Below, piece by piece: positions 1-13,374 of a stretch of 64,000 nucleotides of DNA (position 1 is its first letter; the number at the start of each line of letters is the position of its first letter). Below the pieces are notes generated by a model. It was given only the letters and a program-made list of their open reading frames with translations, was not told the origin of the DNA and did not search any database. The position numbers and the translations under genes are program-made. The stretch is taken from assembly GCA_021778845.1 (NCBI GenBank), contig JAJYBU010000004.1, positions 99,137 to 163,136 on the forward strand, in the 5' to 3' direction. Source of the stretch: Acidobacteriota bacterium. Lineage in GTDB: Bacteria; Acidobacteriota; Terriglobia; Terriglobales; Acidobacteriaceae.

Positions 1-163
1 GAGCCCGGCATAATTTGCAACTCGCACACATGAGCGTCTTGTCCAGGCGCAACAACCGCCCGAAATCCACCACGAAGCAGAGCCGCTTCCATCCTGCGAC
101 GTTCGCTGCATAGAGCCCACCCTTGCGCACTCCTCCCCGCCCTGCAATCATCAGCACAACCAC

Positions 164-802
164 ATGCCCGACCTGACCCAGATCGGAAACGCCCCCTCCC
201 GCCCCGCCACCTGCGCTTCCCCGCCGACGAAGCACGTGCTCTGGCTCCAGTCCATCACCCTGGCATGGATGCTCATCGAGCTCGGTGTCTCGGTCTACGC
301 AGCCATCGCGGCCCGCAGCCCTGTGTTGCTGGCCTTCGGCTCTGACAGCCTCGTCGAACTCCTCTCCGCCACCGTCGTCCTGCTGCAATGGACGCCCTCG
401 CTCCGCCTCTCGGAGCATCGCGCCGGCCGCATCGCCGGGGCTCTCCTCTTTGCGCTCTCCTTCGTGATCACAGCCATCGCCATCGCCTCCTTCATCCTCA
501 AGCTGCAACCCGAGCCCAGCCCCGCAGGCATCGCCATCGCGGTCGCCGCGCTCATCGCCATGCCCCTTCTCGCCGCGCTCAAGCGCCGCGAAGCTCGCCG
601 CAGCGGCAACGCCGCCCTCGCCGCCGACGCGGTTCAGTCCGCCACCTGCGCCTATCTCGCGATCATCACCCTCGCCGGCCTCGGGCTCAACGCCGCCTTC
701 CACATCCCGTGGTTCGACCCCCTCGCAGCCCTCGCAGCCATTCCCCTTCTCCTCCACGAAGCTCAATCCGCCTGGCGCGGCCACCCCTGCGCCTGCTGCT
801 GA
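164..802 (+). CDS. CDF-like cation efflux membrane protein (transmembrane part only)
   Basis: A 212-residue protein that is almost entirely hydrophobic, with about six predicted membrane segments from residue 25 to 200. It resembles the transmembrane half of cation diffusion facilitators: a FGSDSLVELLSA segment in TM2 and an ALAADAVQSATCAYLAII segment in TM5, where CDF proteins carry their metal-site aspartates. The cytoplasmic C-terminal domain is missing and the protein ends in a cysteine-rich tail, HPCACC. The family role would be export of a divalent metal, but the classical HxxxD pair is not intact, so the substrate is unknown. The ATG at 164 follows a sparse leader without a strong ribosome-binding site. 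Confidence 0.72.
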   Translation: MPDLTQIGNAPSRPATCASPPTKHVLWLQSITLAWMLIELGVSVYAAIAARSPVLLAFGSDSLVELLSATVVLLQWTPSLRLSEHRAGRIAGALLFALSFVITAIAIASFILKLQPEPSPAGIAIAVAALIAMPLLAALKRREARRSGNAALAADAVQSATCAYLAIITLAGLGLNAAFHIPWFDPLAALAAIPLLLHEAQSAWRGHPCACC

Positions 803-839
803 ACACCAACAAAGAACATTCCGCAGCCACAATCGGCCC

Positions 840-1028
840 CACCACACTGAGACATCGCTCCGCAGATTCTCGTCCAACCCCAACGCATCCCTCACCTTCG
901 ACCAGCAGGTCAACCTGCCCACGCGCATGGACTACCTGTACCTCATGCTCTCGGACACAGCCACCGGTCGCATGGGCACCATCAATCTACCCATCGACGT
1001 GAAAAATCCTGCGAAGCAAAAGCTCTGA
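840..1028 (+). pseudogene. C-terminal remnant of a VWA-domain-type protein
   Basis: One reading frame ends here with the segment VNLPTRMDYLYLMLSD, then TGRMGTINLPIDVK and a stop at 1026-1028. No start codon or upstream domain exists in this frame. The pattern resembles the extreme C-terminus of the VWA-domain-containing proteins that are numerous in Acidobacteria. I infer a decayed 3' end left by deletion or rearrangement next to the transporter. The family assignment is from memory of the motif and is tentative. Confidence 0.4.
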
Positions 1029-1087
1029 CCCCAGGCACCCCGCGCCCAAGGAGAGGGCTTCAGCCCTGAGCCCTTGCCGTTGCTTTT

Positions 1088-1137
1088 CTGTCTGTCATTC
1101 CGACCTTGAGTGAAGCCGATGGGGAGGAACCTGCTTC
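1088..1137 (+). repeat. GTCATTCCG-type intergenic repeat copy
   Basis: The segment starts CTGTCTGTCATTCCGACC and ends GGGGAGGAACCTGCTTCTC. The same frame of bases (GTCATTCCG, short GC-rich centre, GGAGGAATCTGCTTCT) recurs at 11674, 13405, 18395 (degenerate) and 44070. It lies in an 0.8-kb stretch that otherwise holds only a gene remnant, AT-rich DNA at about 1160-1320 and a terminator. Confidence 0.6.
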
Positions 1138-1494
1138 TCGCACACGAAGCGCGCGCCCACACAAACAAGACCCCCAAAAAATAATTTCTTCAAAAACAGC
1201 CTGAAAATCACCTGTCAACCCCCTCCGGCCCGCAGTTCCCACAAAAACCCTATAAACAAAGGCGATTTCTCTCCCGCCAGCTTGGCATAGTCACCCCAGC
1301 CAACCCGCTACAATTTAAGCAGCCCCTCCAAAAACAGCGATCAGAACGAATGCAAGCCACATGCCAGTACAGACCGGGCCGAAGTTCTCGCAAAATCCCG
1401 TGAACGGACTGCCACAAGTCCTCCACGAACTCTCCTGAATCGAATACTTTAGGTCAAAAAGTACCGGGGGGGAGGGGGGGTGCCCCGCGTCTAT

Positions 1495-1532
1495 CGCAAC
1501 AAAAGCCAAAGCCTCGCTCACGCGAGGCTTTG
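1495..1532 (-). terminator. Rho-independent terminator of the ATP synthase cluster
   Basis: Perfect stem CAAAGCCTCGC (1507-1517) / GCGAGGCTTTG (1522-1532) with loop TCAC. On the minus strand it is followed by GCTTTTGTTGC. It sits 48 bases beyond the atpC stop. Confidence 0.75.
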
Positions 1533-1579
1533 ATCATCCATACTCAGCCTATCAGGAAGGCTGCAACCCAATCAGTGAG

Positions 1580-2011
1580 TTAGTGCTTCCCTGCCAGGCT
1601 CGCCAGCTTCTCCTCGGCAACCCGTGTCACAGCGTTGGCCTCGTCGTACTTCGACTGGTCGTCTCCGGCCTGGTCCCAAAGCTCAGCACCATGCCGCAGC
1701 TCAGCCTCTGCCTCATTCTGATCAATCTCCTCGGGATGTAGCGCCGTCTCCGCCAGGATGGTCACGCACTCCGGCAGTACCTCAACGAAGCCCCAGGCAA
1801 CGAAGAACGTCTGCTCACCGGACGAACCTCCATGCAGGCGAACCTCACCCGCACCCAGCTCCGCCAGCAGCGGTGCTGCGCCATACAGCGCCTCCAGATA
1901 GCCCGACATCGACGGCAACTCCACCGTCTCCGCCGTCGCATCCAGCAGCACCCGGTCCGGCGTCACCAGCCGTACCTTCAGCAGCCCCGAATTGTTTCCA
2001 ACGTCCGCCAT
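1580..2011 (-). CDS. atpC: ATP synthase F1 subunit epsilon
   Basis: A 143-residue F1 central-stalk subunit that couples rotation to catalysis and can inhibit ATP hydrolysis. The N-terminal beta-sandwich is recognisable (LKVRLVTPDRVLLDATAETV, then GYLEALYGAAPLLAELGAGEVRL). The C-terminal third, from HPEEIDQNEAEAEL to the end, is charged and helical as in the family. It is the last gene of the minus-strand cluster, 12 bases after atpD, and a terminator follows. Confidence 0.95.
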   Translation of the reverse strand: MADVGNNSGLLKVRLVTPDRVLLDATAETVELPSMSGYLEALYGAAPLLAELGAGEVRLHGGSSGEQTFFVAWGFVEVLPECVTILAETALHPEEIDQNEAEAELRHGAELWDQAGDDQSKYDEANAVTRVAEEKLASLAGKH

Positions 2012-2023
2012 GCTTGCTCGCCT

Positions 2024-4595
<2,572 letters not shown>

Positions 4596-4617
4596 TCGTC
4601 CTTATGCCGTCGCGCTC

Positions 4618-6186
<1,569 letters not shown>

Positions 6187-6209
6187 TCAAATCCTGTTGC
6201 GGCTACGGA

Positions 6210-6758
6210 CTACGCTCCAGTTGCGATCAGCCGAGCCTTTAGTTGTTGCAGTTGTGCGCGAATCGACCCGTCGTAGACGGTCGACCCGATGGTGACCACC
6301 GCGCCACCCAGCAAAGTTGCATCCTCACTGTAAGTTGCGTGTACCCGATGCAAACCAGTCAACGCGGAGATCTTCTCCTCCAACAGCTTGCGGTTCTTCT
6401 CGTCCATAGGCTGCGCACTCACAATATCAGCCTCCGCAACACTCGATGCCTCATCCGCAATCGCCGCATAAGCTTCAACCATGCCGCGAATGTCATGCAA
6501 TCGCTGATGACGCGCAATCACCGCAATAAAATTGCGGACTGCGCTGCTCATATTCGACTTTGCGGCAATCGCATCCAGCACGTTCAACTTCTGATGTTCT
6601 GGAATCGATGGGTTTGCTAGAACATCGCGCAATTCTGCGCTGGCTTCGAGCGTCTCCACAAAATCATTCAATTGACCCTGGGTCGCAACCACATTCAGCT
6701 TCTGGTCAGAGATGACAGCAGCCAAGGCACGCGCATACCGCAGATCGACGGCCGCCAT
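6210..6758 (-). CDS. atpH: ATP synthase F1 subunit delta
   Basis: The peripheral-stalk connector, 182 residues. It starts MAAVDLRYARALAAVISDQK and carries the typical NFIAVIARHQRL segment and the C-terminal TIGSTVYDGSIRAQLQQLKARL. The start codon overlaps the last base of the preceding b-subunit gene at 6758, which indicates translational coupling. Homologous to mitochondrial OSCP. Confidence 0.94.
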   Translation of the reverse strand: MAAVDLRYARALAAVISDQKLNVVATQGQLNDFVETLEASAELRDVLANPSIPEHQKLNVLDAIAAKSNMSSAVRNFIAVIARHQRLHDIRGMVEAYAAIADEASSVAEADIVSAQPMDEKNRKLLEEKISALTGLHRVHATYSEDATLLGGAVVTIGSTVYDGSIRAQLQQLKARLIATGA

Positions 6759-7462
6759 TAGTTATTGCTCCCTTCGCCAAGCTTGTGGGCAAAGCTCTCG
6801 ACCAGCAAACGATCCGTCTCTGCCGTTACCACCAGTTTCCGTGCAGCCTGCTCGATGGCGAGCTCTGCTGCATACTTCTGGATCTCGCGTCTCGCGAAGG
6901 TCGTGGCACTGTTAATCTCGGCCTCAGCAGCAGCAACGATCTTATTCTTTTCATCTTCTACGCTGGCTTTGATGCGCTGCTCGTCGCGAGCCGCGTCCGC
7001 CTCGGACTGGAGTCGCATGGCGGCGATCTGCTCATCCAATTTGGAGAGCCGCTCCTCGACTGAACTGAGCCTGGAGGTCGCTTCCTCGGTTGCGGTGCGC
7101 GCGTCAACCAGATGCTTCTGAATAGCAGTGCTGCGATTGCGGAAGGTCTTGGGAAGGGTCTTCGCCAAGCCATATCCAACCGCGCTCAACAGGATCAAAA
7201 TGTTGAAGATCGTAAAAGCGTTCGCCGCCGTCTCGGGACTCATGCCGAGCAATGCACCCAGCTTTACGACGGTCGGAGACAGGCGATACTCGTCGGTTTC
7301 ATTGAGAACCGTCTGTTTTTTATCGGCCGCGCTGGTTGCAGCCTGCGCTGAAGGCGTCGCAGACTGCGCCTGCATGGAGGCGCTTACCGACAGCAGCACC
7401 ACCAACCCAAGTGTGACCACGAGCAGCCGGCAAACCTTGGCCCGGAAACGAAGAAAGGTCAT
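6758..7462 (-). CDS. atpF: ATP synthase Fo subunit b with N-terminal signal-like extension
   Basis: A peripheral-stalk subunit of 234 residues. The membrane anchor is at about residues 83-103 (AFTIFNILILLSAVGYGLA), followed by a long charged coiled coil. Ahead of it is an extra hydrophobic segment (residues 11-31, ending SVSASMQAQ) that looks like a cleavable signal peptide, and a serine/alanine-rich linker. E. coli b has neither. The gene overlaps atpF' by four bases and atpH by one. Confidence 0.88.
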   Translation of the reverse strand: MTFLRFRAKVCRLLVVTLGLVVLLSVSASMQAQSATPSAQAATSAADKKQTVLNETDEYRLSPTVVKLGALLGMSPETAANAFTIFNILILLSAVGYGLAKTLPKTFRNRSTAIQKHLVDARTATEEATSRLSSVEERLSKLDEQIAAMRLQSEADAARDEQRIKASVEDEKNKIVAAAEAEINSATTFARREIQKYAAELAIEQAARKLVVTAETDRLLVESFAHKLGEGSNN

Positions 7463-7926
7463 GATGGGCGCACCTCCGAGAACCTGGTTCCGGCAGGAAG
7501 CACAGCCTGCAAAATCTGGTCACTCAACTGCGCAGTCGCGTCTTCAATCTGCTTGCGCGCACTGACTGACATCCCTTCAAGCTCCTGCCGAGCCGCCTTC
7601 ACGCGATCCTGAGCCATCGCGCGAGCGGCCTCAACTGCCTGATCACGCTCCGCCTGCCACTGCTGCAACCGGCGCTCGCGAGCTGCCATGATCTCGTTGC
7701 GCGCATTGCGCAGTTTCTCTTCGTAGACGCCTGCTTCGGCTTCGGCTGCCGCAATCGCACCCCGGGCCCGCTCCACGGCTCCAGTGGTGCGCGCGCGACG
7801 TTCCGCCAGGGTTGCCTCAAGCGGTTTGCGTACCAGAGGTCCGTAGGCTGCCACCAACAGAATAAAAAAGATCATGGTCGGCACAGAGCCGAGCACTAGA
7901 CCACCAAGTTGATGCAAAATTTCCAT
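7459..7926 (-). CDS. ATP synthase Fo subunit b'
   Basis: A second b-type subunit of 155 residues, first gene of the cluster. One N-terminal membrane segment (residues 8-27, LGSVPTMIFFILLVAAYGPL) precedes a coiled coil rich in Glu, Ala and Arg. Two adjacent different b genes imply a heterodimeric stalk. No a or c subunit gene lies in front: the next upstream gene is hflX, 368 bases away. Confidence 0.88.
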   Translation of the reverse strand: MEILHQLGGLVLGSVPTMIFFILLVAAYGPLVRKPLEATLAERRARTTGAVERARGAIAAAEAEAGVYEEKLRNARNEIMAARERRLQQWQAERDQAVEAARAMAQDRVKAARQELEGMSVSARKQIEDATAQLSDQILQAVLPAGTRFSEVRPS

Positions 7927-8294
7927 GATATTTAGGGTTCTTCAGGAGGGCATGCAGGCGTCTTGCGTCCAAGAGCCAAGTGAGCCCTCTTCTCTAACGC
8001 CGATCACGGCTCAATCAGATGCAAATTTTAACTTTTCGTTCCCATCATTTGTAGCAAAGCTGGCAGTTGGAAGTCAAAGATTGAACCCAATAAAGCGTCG
8101 TGGCAACGATTATCGGATCATTGCCTGTGACTCAGCTTTTATAGGCACATTTTCTGATAATTTTCTTTCGCAATCCGTCGCAACCAGGCGTAAACTGTGC
8201 TTACCACCCTGAGACCCATTCCGGGTCATGCAGGCCGCGTGAAACGGGACATAACCTCCGCTCCCGATCAGGCGGCCTGTATTTGTTCCTGAAC
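7927..8294. other. Gene-free leader between hflX and the ATP synthase cluster
   Basis: No coding frame is supported in these 368 bases, which are AT-richer than their neighbours. Reading the minus strand, two inverted repeats follow the hflX stop: CAGGCCGC paired with GCGGCCTG across a 33-base loop (8231-8279), and GACCC/GGGTC around GGAAT (about 8212-8226). Neither has a clear T-tract. Further down the minus strand, TATAAA near 8140 could serve as a -10 for atpF'. A promoter or leader function is inferred from position only. Confidence 0.4.
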
Positions 8295-9779
8295 CTATTC
8301 GCGGGCTTCTCGAGCCGACACCATATCTCGGTGCTGATAGCGCCTGTATCTCTCTAACAGCGAAGCCGGTCCAACGGCCTGGAGATAGACAAGGTTGCCC
8401 TCGAACCGTTGCCGCGTGATGGTTGCTCCCCGCTCCAACGCCGCGAGGACTCTGCCCTCCGACTGCGGAATGCGAAACTCAGCCGTCTCCAGTGGGTCGG
8501 CTGTCAATGCAGCATCAATCGCATGCAGTAGATCGTCTAGCCCTGCGCCCGTGAGCGCCGAAACGGCGATCGTTCCGGGAGCCTGAATTCCGGCTTCGAG
8601 GGTCGCGCCAGCGGGCAGTAGATCGATCTTATTGAGAACCTGAAGCGTGGCCTTCTCCCTTACGCCAAGCTCGGCGAGAACGGTCTCGACCTGCGCTCGC
8701 TGCTCGTCAAGCGTGGGGCTGGCTGCGTCGCGCACGTGCAGCAGCAGTTCGGCGCGCTCCACCTCTTCCAGTGTGGCGCGGAAGCTCGTAACCAGCGCAT
8801 GAGGAAGATTGCGGATGAATCCGACGGTGTCCGACAGCAGCACTTTGCGTCGCGAAGGCAGACTCAACTGACGCAATTTGGGGTCAAGAGTTGCAAACAT
8901 TCGCTCTGAAGCGAGCACTTCGCCACCGGTCAGCGAGTTGAAGAGCGTTGATTTTCCGGCGTTCGTATAGCCAACCAACGCTACGGTTGGGACCGGCACG
9001 GCCTCTCGCCTGCCGCGCTGCTGCCGCCGAATCCGCCGTACGGCCTCCAACTGCTGCTTGATGCGGTCCAGCCGCACATTGATTTTGCGACGGTCGGTCT
9101 CGAGTTGTGTCTCGCCTGGGCCACGCGTTCCAATGCCACCACCGGTCTGCGACATGGTCTTTCCGCGGCCAGCCAGCCGGGGGAGTTGATATTCGAGTTG
9201 GGCCAGTTCCACTTGTAACTGGCCCTCTCGGGTGCGCGCATGTCTGGCGAAGATGTCGAGGATCAATTGGGTGCGGTCGATGACCGTACAGGGTAGTCGC
9301 GCCTCCACATTGCGCGCCTGCGAGGGGGTCAGGTCATGATCGAAGAGCACCAGGCTTGCTCCGGTAGAGGCTACCGTTGCAACGATCTCATCGAGCTTTC
9401 CGCCGCCCACCAGCGTCGCAGGATCCGGCCTGCCACGCCGCTGGATCAGCACGGCTGCAATAGTCGCACCTGCTGACCGCGCTAGTTCCTGAAACTCCGC
9501 TAGGGAGGCATCAAAGTCCAGATCGACGGGCGGTTCCGCGATAGTCGGCAAGGCCTCGGTCGTCTCGGCAAGTGAATCACCGGCGATCTGACTACGCTCC
9601 GAGACCGCAGCAGCGGCGCGCGCCTGCTGTGCTGCGCTTGATGGGCGAAAGCGGTCAGACGTAAACTCGACAGCCACCAGAACAGCGCTCTCGCGCGAAG
9701 TTTGCTGCCGCGATCGCAACAGATTTTGCTCGACCGCTTCGCGACTCGATCTTGTCTTGAATGCTGGCTTGATGGACAC
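8295..9779 (-). CDS. hflX: Ribosome-associated GTPase HflX
   Basis: A 494-residue Obg-HflX superfamily GTPase that binds the large ribosomal subunit and helps split stalled ribosomes. The N-terminal HflX domain shows [19 protein letters not shown] and [15 protein letters not shown] coiled linker contains [20 protein letters not shown], which is typical of HflX. The G domain has G1 [10 protein letters not shown] near residue 273, [10 protein letters not shown] (G3) and NKID (G4). The start is GTG at 9777-9779, 51 bases after hfq. The hfq-hflX order is conserved in many bacteria. Confidence 0.95.
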   Translation of the reverse strand: MSIKPAFKTRSSREAVEQNLLRSRQQTSRESAVLVAVEFTSDRFRPSSAAQQARAAAAVSERSQIAGDSLAETTEALPTIAEPPVDLDFDASLAEFQELARSAGATIAAVLIQRRGRPDPATLVGGGKLDEIVATVASTGASLVLFDHDLTPSQARNVEARLPCTVIDRTQLILDIFARHARTREGQLQVELAQLEYQLPRLAGRGKTMSQTGGGIGTRGPGETQLETDRRKINVRLDRIKQQLEAVRRIRRQQRGRREAVPVPTVALVGYTNAGKSTLFNSLTGGEVLASERMFATLDPKLRQLSLPSRRKVLLSDTVGFIRNLPHALVTSFRATLEEVERAELLLHVRDAASPTLDEQRAQVETVLAELGVREKATLQVLNKIDLLPAGATLEAGIQAPGTIAVSALTGAGLDDLLHAIDAALTADPLETAEFRIPQSEGRVLAALERGATITRQRFEGNLVYLQAVGPASLLERYRRYQHRDMVSAREARE

Positions 9780-9830
9780 CTTGCCTTGTAGCTCACGCGA
9801 ACAATGGTCGCGGAAAGCGTTGCTGCGCGA

Positions 9831-10133
9831 CTAGCTGTTGGCCGTTCCTGGCGCTGGCTGCGTACTTTCTGTATGAGCCGCAGGAATTGGACGGCTCTCG
9901 CTACGCGTGTCACCAAACCCCGTTGGGCGACCACTCACCACCGTGGAAATTGCGTGCTTGAAGATCAACTGCTCCTGCGCATTGTTCTCCAGCAGGACAG
10001 AATATTTATCAAAGGAACGAATCTTTCCCGTCAGCTTTACGCCACTGACCAGGTAGATGGTGATGGGGCTTTTGTCCTTGCGGACCGTATTCAGGAACGT
10101 ATCCTGAATGTTTTGTGCCGGCTTGGAATCCAT
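9831..10133 (-). CDS. hfq: RNA chaperone Hfq
   Basis: A 100-residue Sm-like protein that forms a hexameric ring and pairs small RNAs with mRNAs. Sm1 covers [20 protein letters not shown] and YSVLLENN. Sm2 is [10 protein letters not shown], close to the usual YKHAIST. The start at 10133 ([13 protein letters not shown]) follows GAGGAGATCGGCAA, a good ribosome-binding site. The open frame upstream is not family sequence. The tail after residue 70 is short and polar. Forms an operon with hflX. Confidence 0.95.
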   Translation of the reverse strand: MDSKPAQNIQDTFLNTVRKDKSPITIYLVSGVKLTGKIRSFDKYSVLLENNAQEQLIFKHAISTVVSGRPTGFGDTRSESRPIPAAHTESTQPAPGTANS

Positions 10134-10306
10134 TTGCCGATCTCCTCGTATCATTGCACTCAACCATTTCGTGACATTCCGCGCTAAGTCCTCGCGGTCG
10201 AACCTTGCAGCAAAGCAGACTTGCATCCTTCACCCTATAGCCTTCGATGCTTCCCGACAAGGGCTTGGAACACTGACCGGATTCCAGAGGCTTCGGGACA
10301 ATTACG

Positions 10307-11488
10307 ATGATAGAGATGAATAAGATAGAGAATGGCCCCAAATTGCTCGCGGTTCCGATGCTCGACTTCAGCCGCGAGTTTGCTGAGATTCGCGACGAAG
10401 TCCTTGCTGCTATTGCCTCGGTGTGTGAATCCCAGCGGTTTATTCTGGGGCCCGAGGTGGGGCGGTTCGAGGAAGCTGCGGCGGCGGCCTGTGGGGTTCC
10501 TTTTGCGATTGGGTGCGCCAGCGGGACCGATGCTTTGTGGCTTTCGTTGGCAGCATTGAAGATAGGCCCCGGAGATGCGGTGATTACAACGCCGTTCAGC
10601 TTCTTTGCTACGGTGAGTTCGATTCTGCGCTGCGGGGCTAAGCCGATTTTGGCGGATATTGATGAGAAAACGTTCAATTTGTCGTCAGAAGCGACGCGGG
10701 ATGTGGTGAAAAATGCGTCCGGGCATAAACATGTTGTGGGCGTTATGCCGGTGCATTTGTATGGGCAATGTGCTGATATGAATGCATTTACAGCGCTTGC
10801 CAACGAGCAGGGACTGAAGGTGATCGAGGATGCGGCGCAGGCGTTTGGGGCTTCGTGGGAGGGGGTGCGGGCGGGGGCGCTGGGGGATGCCGCAGCGTTC
10901 AGCTTTTATCCCACGAAAAACCTCAGCGCGTTCGGCGATGCAGGGATGGTAACCACCAAGGATTCAGTGACTTCCGAGCGGGCGAGTATGCTGCGGGCGC
11001 ATGGGATGCGGCGACGGTATTTCCATGATGAGGTGGGGTGGAACTCGCGGCTGGATACGCTGCAGGCTGCGGTTCTGGAGGTGAAACTGCGGCGGGTGGA
11101 GGCGGGGAATGCTCGGCGCAGAGAGCTTGCAGAGCTTTATAATCAGCGATTTACGAGTGATGGACTGGCAGGGGCTACTACCGCAGATGGGGTGGTGCTT
11201 CCCTTCACCGATCCGCGCGCTGAACATGTGTTTCACCAGTATGTAATTCGAGCGCCGCGACGGGATGCGCTGCGGGAATATCTTTCAGGGCTGTCGATTG
11301 GCTCAGAAGTCTATTATCCTCAACCACTTCACGTGCAGGAGAGCCTACGGTTTCTGGGCTATAAACAGGGCGATTTTCCGGTGAGCGAGCGGGCTGCGGC
11401 GGAGGTGCTGGCGCTGCCGATGTACCCGGAGTTGCGCGTGGAGGAGCTTGACAGCGTGGTGGAAGCGATTCGACGTTTTTATGCTTGA
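10307..11488 (+). CDS. DegT/DnrJ/EryC1/StrS family aminotransferase
   Basis: A 393-residue PLP-dependent enzyme of the sugar aminotransferase family, which usually aminates keto-sugars for surface polysaccharide or antibiotic sugars. It shows the substrate-loop motif CASGTDALWLSL, the PLP-contact VIEDAAQAFGA and the internal-aldimine lysine in SFYPTKNLSAFGDAG (about Lys204). It is divergent from hfq and no sugar-nucleotide genes are nearby, so the substrate cannot be named. An alternative ATG at 10316 is possible. Codon use is slightly AT-richer at its 5' end than in neighbours. Confidence 0.88.
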   Translation: MIEMNKIENGPKLLAVPMLDFSREFAEIRDEVLAAIASVCESQRFILGPEVGRFEEAAAAACGVPFAIGCASGTDALWLSLAALKIGPGDAVITTPFSFFATVSSILRCGAKPILADIDEKTFNLSSEATRDVVKNASGHKHVVGVMPVHLYGQCADMNAFTALANEQGLKVIEDAAQAFGASWEGVRAGALGDAAAFSFYPTKNLSAFGDAGMVTTKDSVTSERASMLRAHGMRRRYFHDEVGWNSRLDTLQAAVLEVKLRRVEAGNARRRELAELYNQRFTSDGLAGATTADGVVLPFTDPRAEHVFHQYVIRAPRRDALREYLSGLSIGSEVYYPQPLHVQESLRFLGYKQGDFPVSERAAAEVLALPMYPELRVEELDSVVEAIRRFYA

Positions 11489-11600
11489 AGCGGGTGGTTT
11501 GGCCAATTTTCTGTCAAGTGCAGCGTTTTAAATCGACACTCTCAGCGCAATTATGGGCTGCACGATGGGGGTCTCAACAAAGATCTCGTCGTGGGCGGGG

Positions 11601-11714
11601 AAATACGGGGGTCTTCGCTGCGCCACGGAAAAGCCGCGTGGCTCCGGTCGAGAGGACGAGAGCATGGGGAGGGGAGAAGCAGATTCCTCCGCTGCGCTGC
11701 GGAATGACAACCAA
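11601..11714. repeat. Hairpin repeat joined to GTCATTCCG repeat (inverted copies)
   Basis: From 11601 an AATACGGGGGTCTTCGCTGC block leads into a small hairpin (CCACG/CGTGG around GAAAAGCCG) and CTCCGGTCGAGAGGACG. Read on the minus strand this is the CTCGACCG-hairpin-GCAGCG element seen at 43664. At 11674-11714 the reverse complement of the GTCATTCCG repeat follows (AGAAGCAGATTCCTCCGC ... GGAATGACAACC). The pair directly abuts the hexamer array. Confidence 0.65.
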
Positions 11715-11716
11715 AA

Positions 11717-11997
<281 letters not shown>

Positions 11998-12058
11998 AAT
12001 ACGGGGGGCCCTCCGCTGTGCCATGCATGAAGCTGCGTGGCTCCGGTCGAGAGGACGA
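11998..12058. repeat. Second hairpin-repeat copy after the hexamer array
   Basis: GAATACGGGGGGCCCTCCGC leads to GTGGCTCCGGTCGAGAGGACG, the same block as at 11601-11656, in the same orientation. The hexamer array is therefore bracketed by direct copies. The element ends only four bases before the stop codon of the minus-strand lipoprotein gene. Confidence 0.65.
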
Positions 12059-12061
12059 TGT

Positions 12062-13216
12062 TTAGTGGCGCTGCTGACGTCGCCGGGCGAGGGATTTCTT
12101 GTTCGGCTCGGGCTCGGGGTGGGCTTCGGCGGGGGGTGGGGTTCCGGGGGGGATGAGGCGGCGGGTGATGTTGCCTTCGAGGCGATAGGTTTTGTCGATG
12201 AGGGTTCCGGGCTTGATGAGGCCGGTGACGGGGTCCGGGGTGGGAATGGGCTGGTCGGCGGCCAGGACGCGGTAGGTGAAGGTGGGGAGGGTCTGTGTGG
12301 CCTCGATTCCCTTCTCGTAGGGGTCAGTGCTCTGGCCTATTTTTACGGGGAGGTAGCCGACGATGTTGCGCTCGCTGAAGCCGGTCTCGTAGCGGTGCTT
12401 TTTGGTGTTCCAGATGAAGACGCGGACCTGGTTGAAGTCGTAGGGGAGGCCGGCCTTGTACTGGCTCATGACGGTGACGTACTCGGGGATGGAGGTGACG
12501 GTGTTGCCGTTGTTGAGGACGCCGGAGTCGGGGTCGTCGACGTGGGCGAGGATGTAGGCTCCGACGATGCGCTGACCCTCGGCGTAGCGGAGGAGAGCAT
12601 CGGGTGCGGAGACGTCGATCATGCGGCCGTAGACCCAGCCGGTCTGGCCCTGGGCGTCGCGGACGAGCCACCAGTCTTCGAGCAGGGGAGCGGGAGGCGC
12701 GCCGGAGTTATCGGCAGCCGGCGGCGGTGCGCCAGGGGTGATGGGCTTGGGTACGGAGGCGCGCTGGAGCAAGCTGAGGGAGTCGCCCTCGGGGAGCATG
12801 TAGAGGTGGTCTGTCTCGCGGCCGGGGGTGACGTGAAGGTAGGCCTGGTCGCTGGTGGTGGCGGTGGCGACGACGGGATCGTGCTGGTGGTCGTGGCGGA
12901 GGGCGTCGAACTTGTCCTCGACATCCTGCGGCGCGGTGAGGCGCTCTTCGATCCAGCCTATCTCGCCGCGTGGGGTCTGCACCTTGACCCAGCGGCGGGC
13001 GTGGTCGAGCACGATCAGACGTTCGCCGTTGGAGGCGGTTCCGGAGCGATTGGAGACGGCGGCGACGCGGTCGCGCAGGAAGGTCTGTTTGGCGGTGACG
13101 TAGACGTATTTGTTGGACGGTTGGGGACGGAAGTGCGAGCAGCCGGCGAGGCTGCAGGAGAGCAGCAACGCCGCTATCGTGTGCCGTGTCCGGTTGCGTC
13201 TTTGGGATTTCGTCAT
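12062..13216 (-). CDS. SH3-domain-containing lipoprotein
   Basis: A 384-residue envelope protein. From the ATG at 13216 it starts MTKSQRRNRTRHTIAA and reaches a lipobox LAGC at residues 23-26, so it is probably lipid-anchored. Two bacterial SH3-like segments follow: YVYVTAKQTFLRDRVAAVSN to RGEIGWIEERLT, and AYLHVTPGRETDHLYML to DWWLVRDAQGQTGWVYGRMID. The C-terminal half contains HRYETGFSERNIVGYLPVKI and belongs to no family I recognise. The tail is basic (KKSLARRRQQRH). The frame is also open to 13279. Function unknown; cell-wall binding is plausible. Confidence 0.72.
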   Translation of the reverse strand: MTKSQRRNRTRHTIAALLLSCSLAGCSHFRPQPSNKYVYVTAKQTFLRDRVAAVSNRSGTASNGERLIVLDHARRWVKVQTPRGEIGWIEERLTAPQDVEDKFDALRHDHQHDPVVATATTSDQAYLHVTPGRETDHLYMLPEGDSLSLLQRASVPKPITPGAPPPAADNSGAPPAPLLEDWWLVRDAQGQTGWVYGRMIDVSAPDALLRYAEGQRIVGAYILAHVDDPDSGVLNNGNTVTSIPEYVTVMSQYKAGLPYDFNQVRVFIWNTKKHRYETGFSERNIVGYLPVKIGQSTDPYEKGIEATQTLPTFTYRVLAADQPIPTPDPVTGLIKPGTLIDKTYRLEGNITRRLIPPGTPPPAEAHPEPEPNKKSLARRRQQRH

Positions 13217-13374
13217 TGGGTTCGAGAAAGTTTTCTGCATGTTGAGGCAATCGCTTTGTGTGCTGCTCTGCGACGTCACAGGGGGGGTCGATGCGAGCGA
13301 TTTAAAACAGGCTAGTGCCAGAGTAGCGCGAACGTGGGTCGGGGCGCTGGTGGATTGCAGGGTGCGGCGGGAAA

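Noticed and set aside
8231..8279. Terminator of hflX
   Set aside because: The eight-base inverted repeat has a 33-base loop and no T-tract, so I list it only as a structure in the leader.
12023..13315. A 430-codon plus-strand open frame
   Set aside because: Antisense to the SH3-domain lipoprotein, which has a signal sequence and lipobox.
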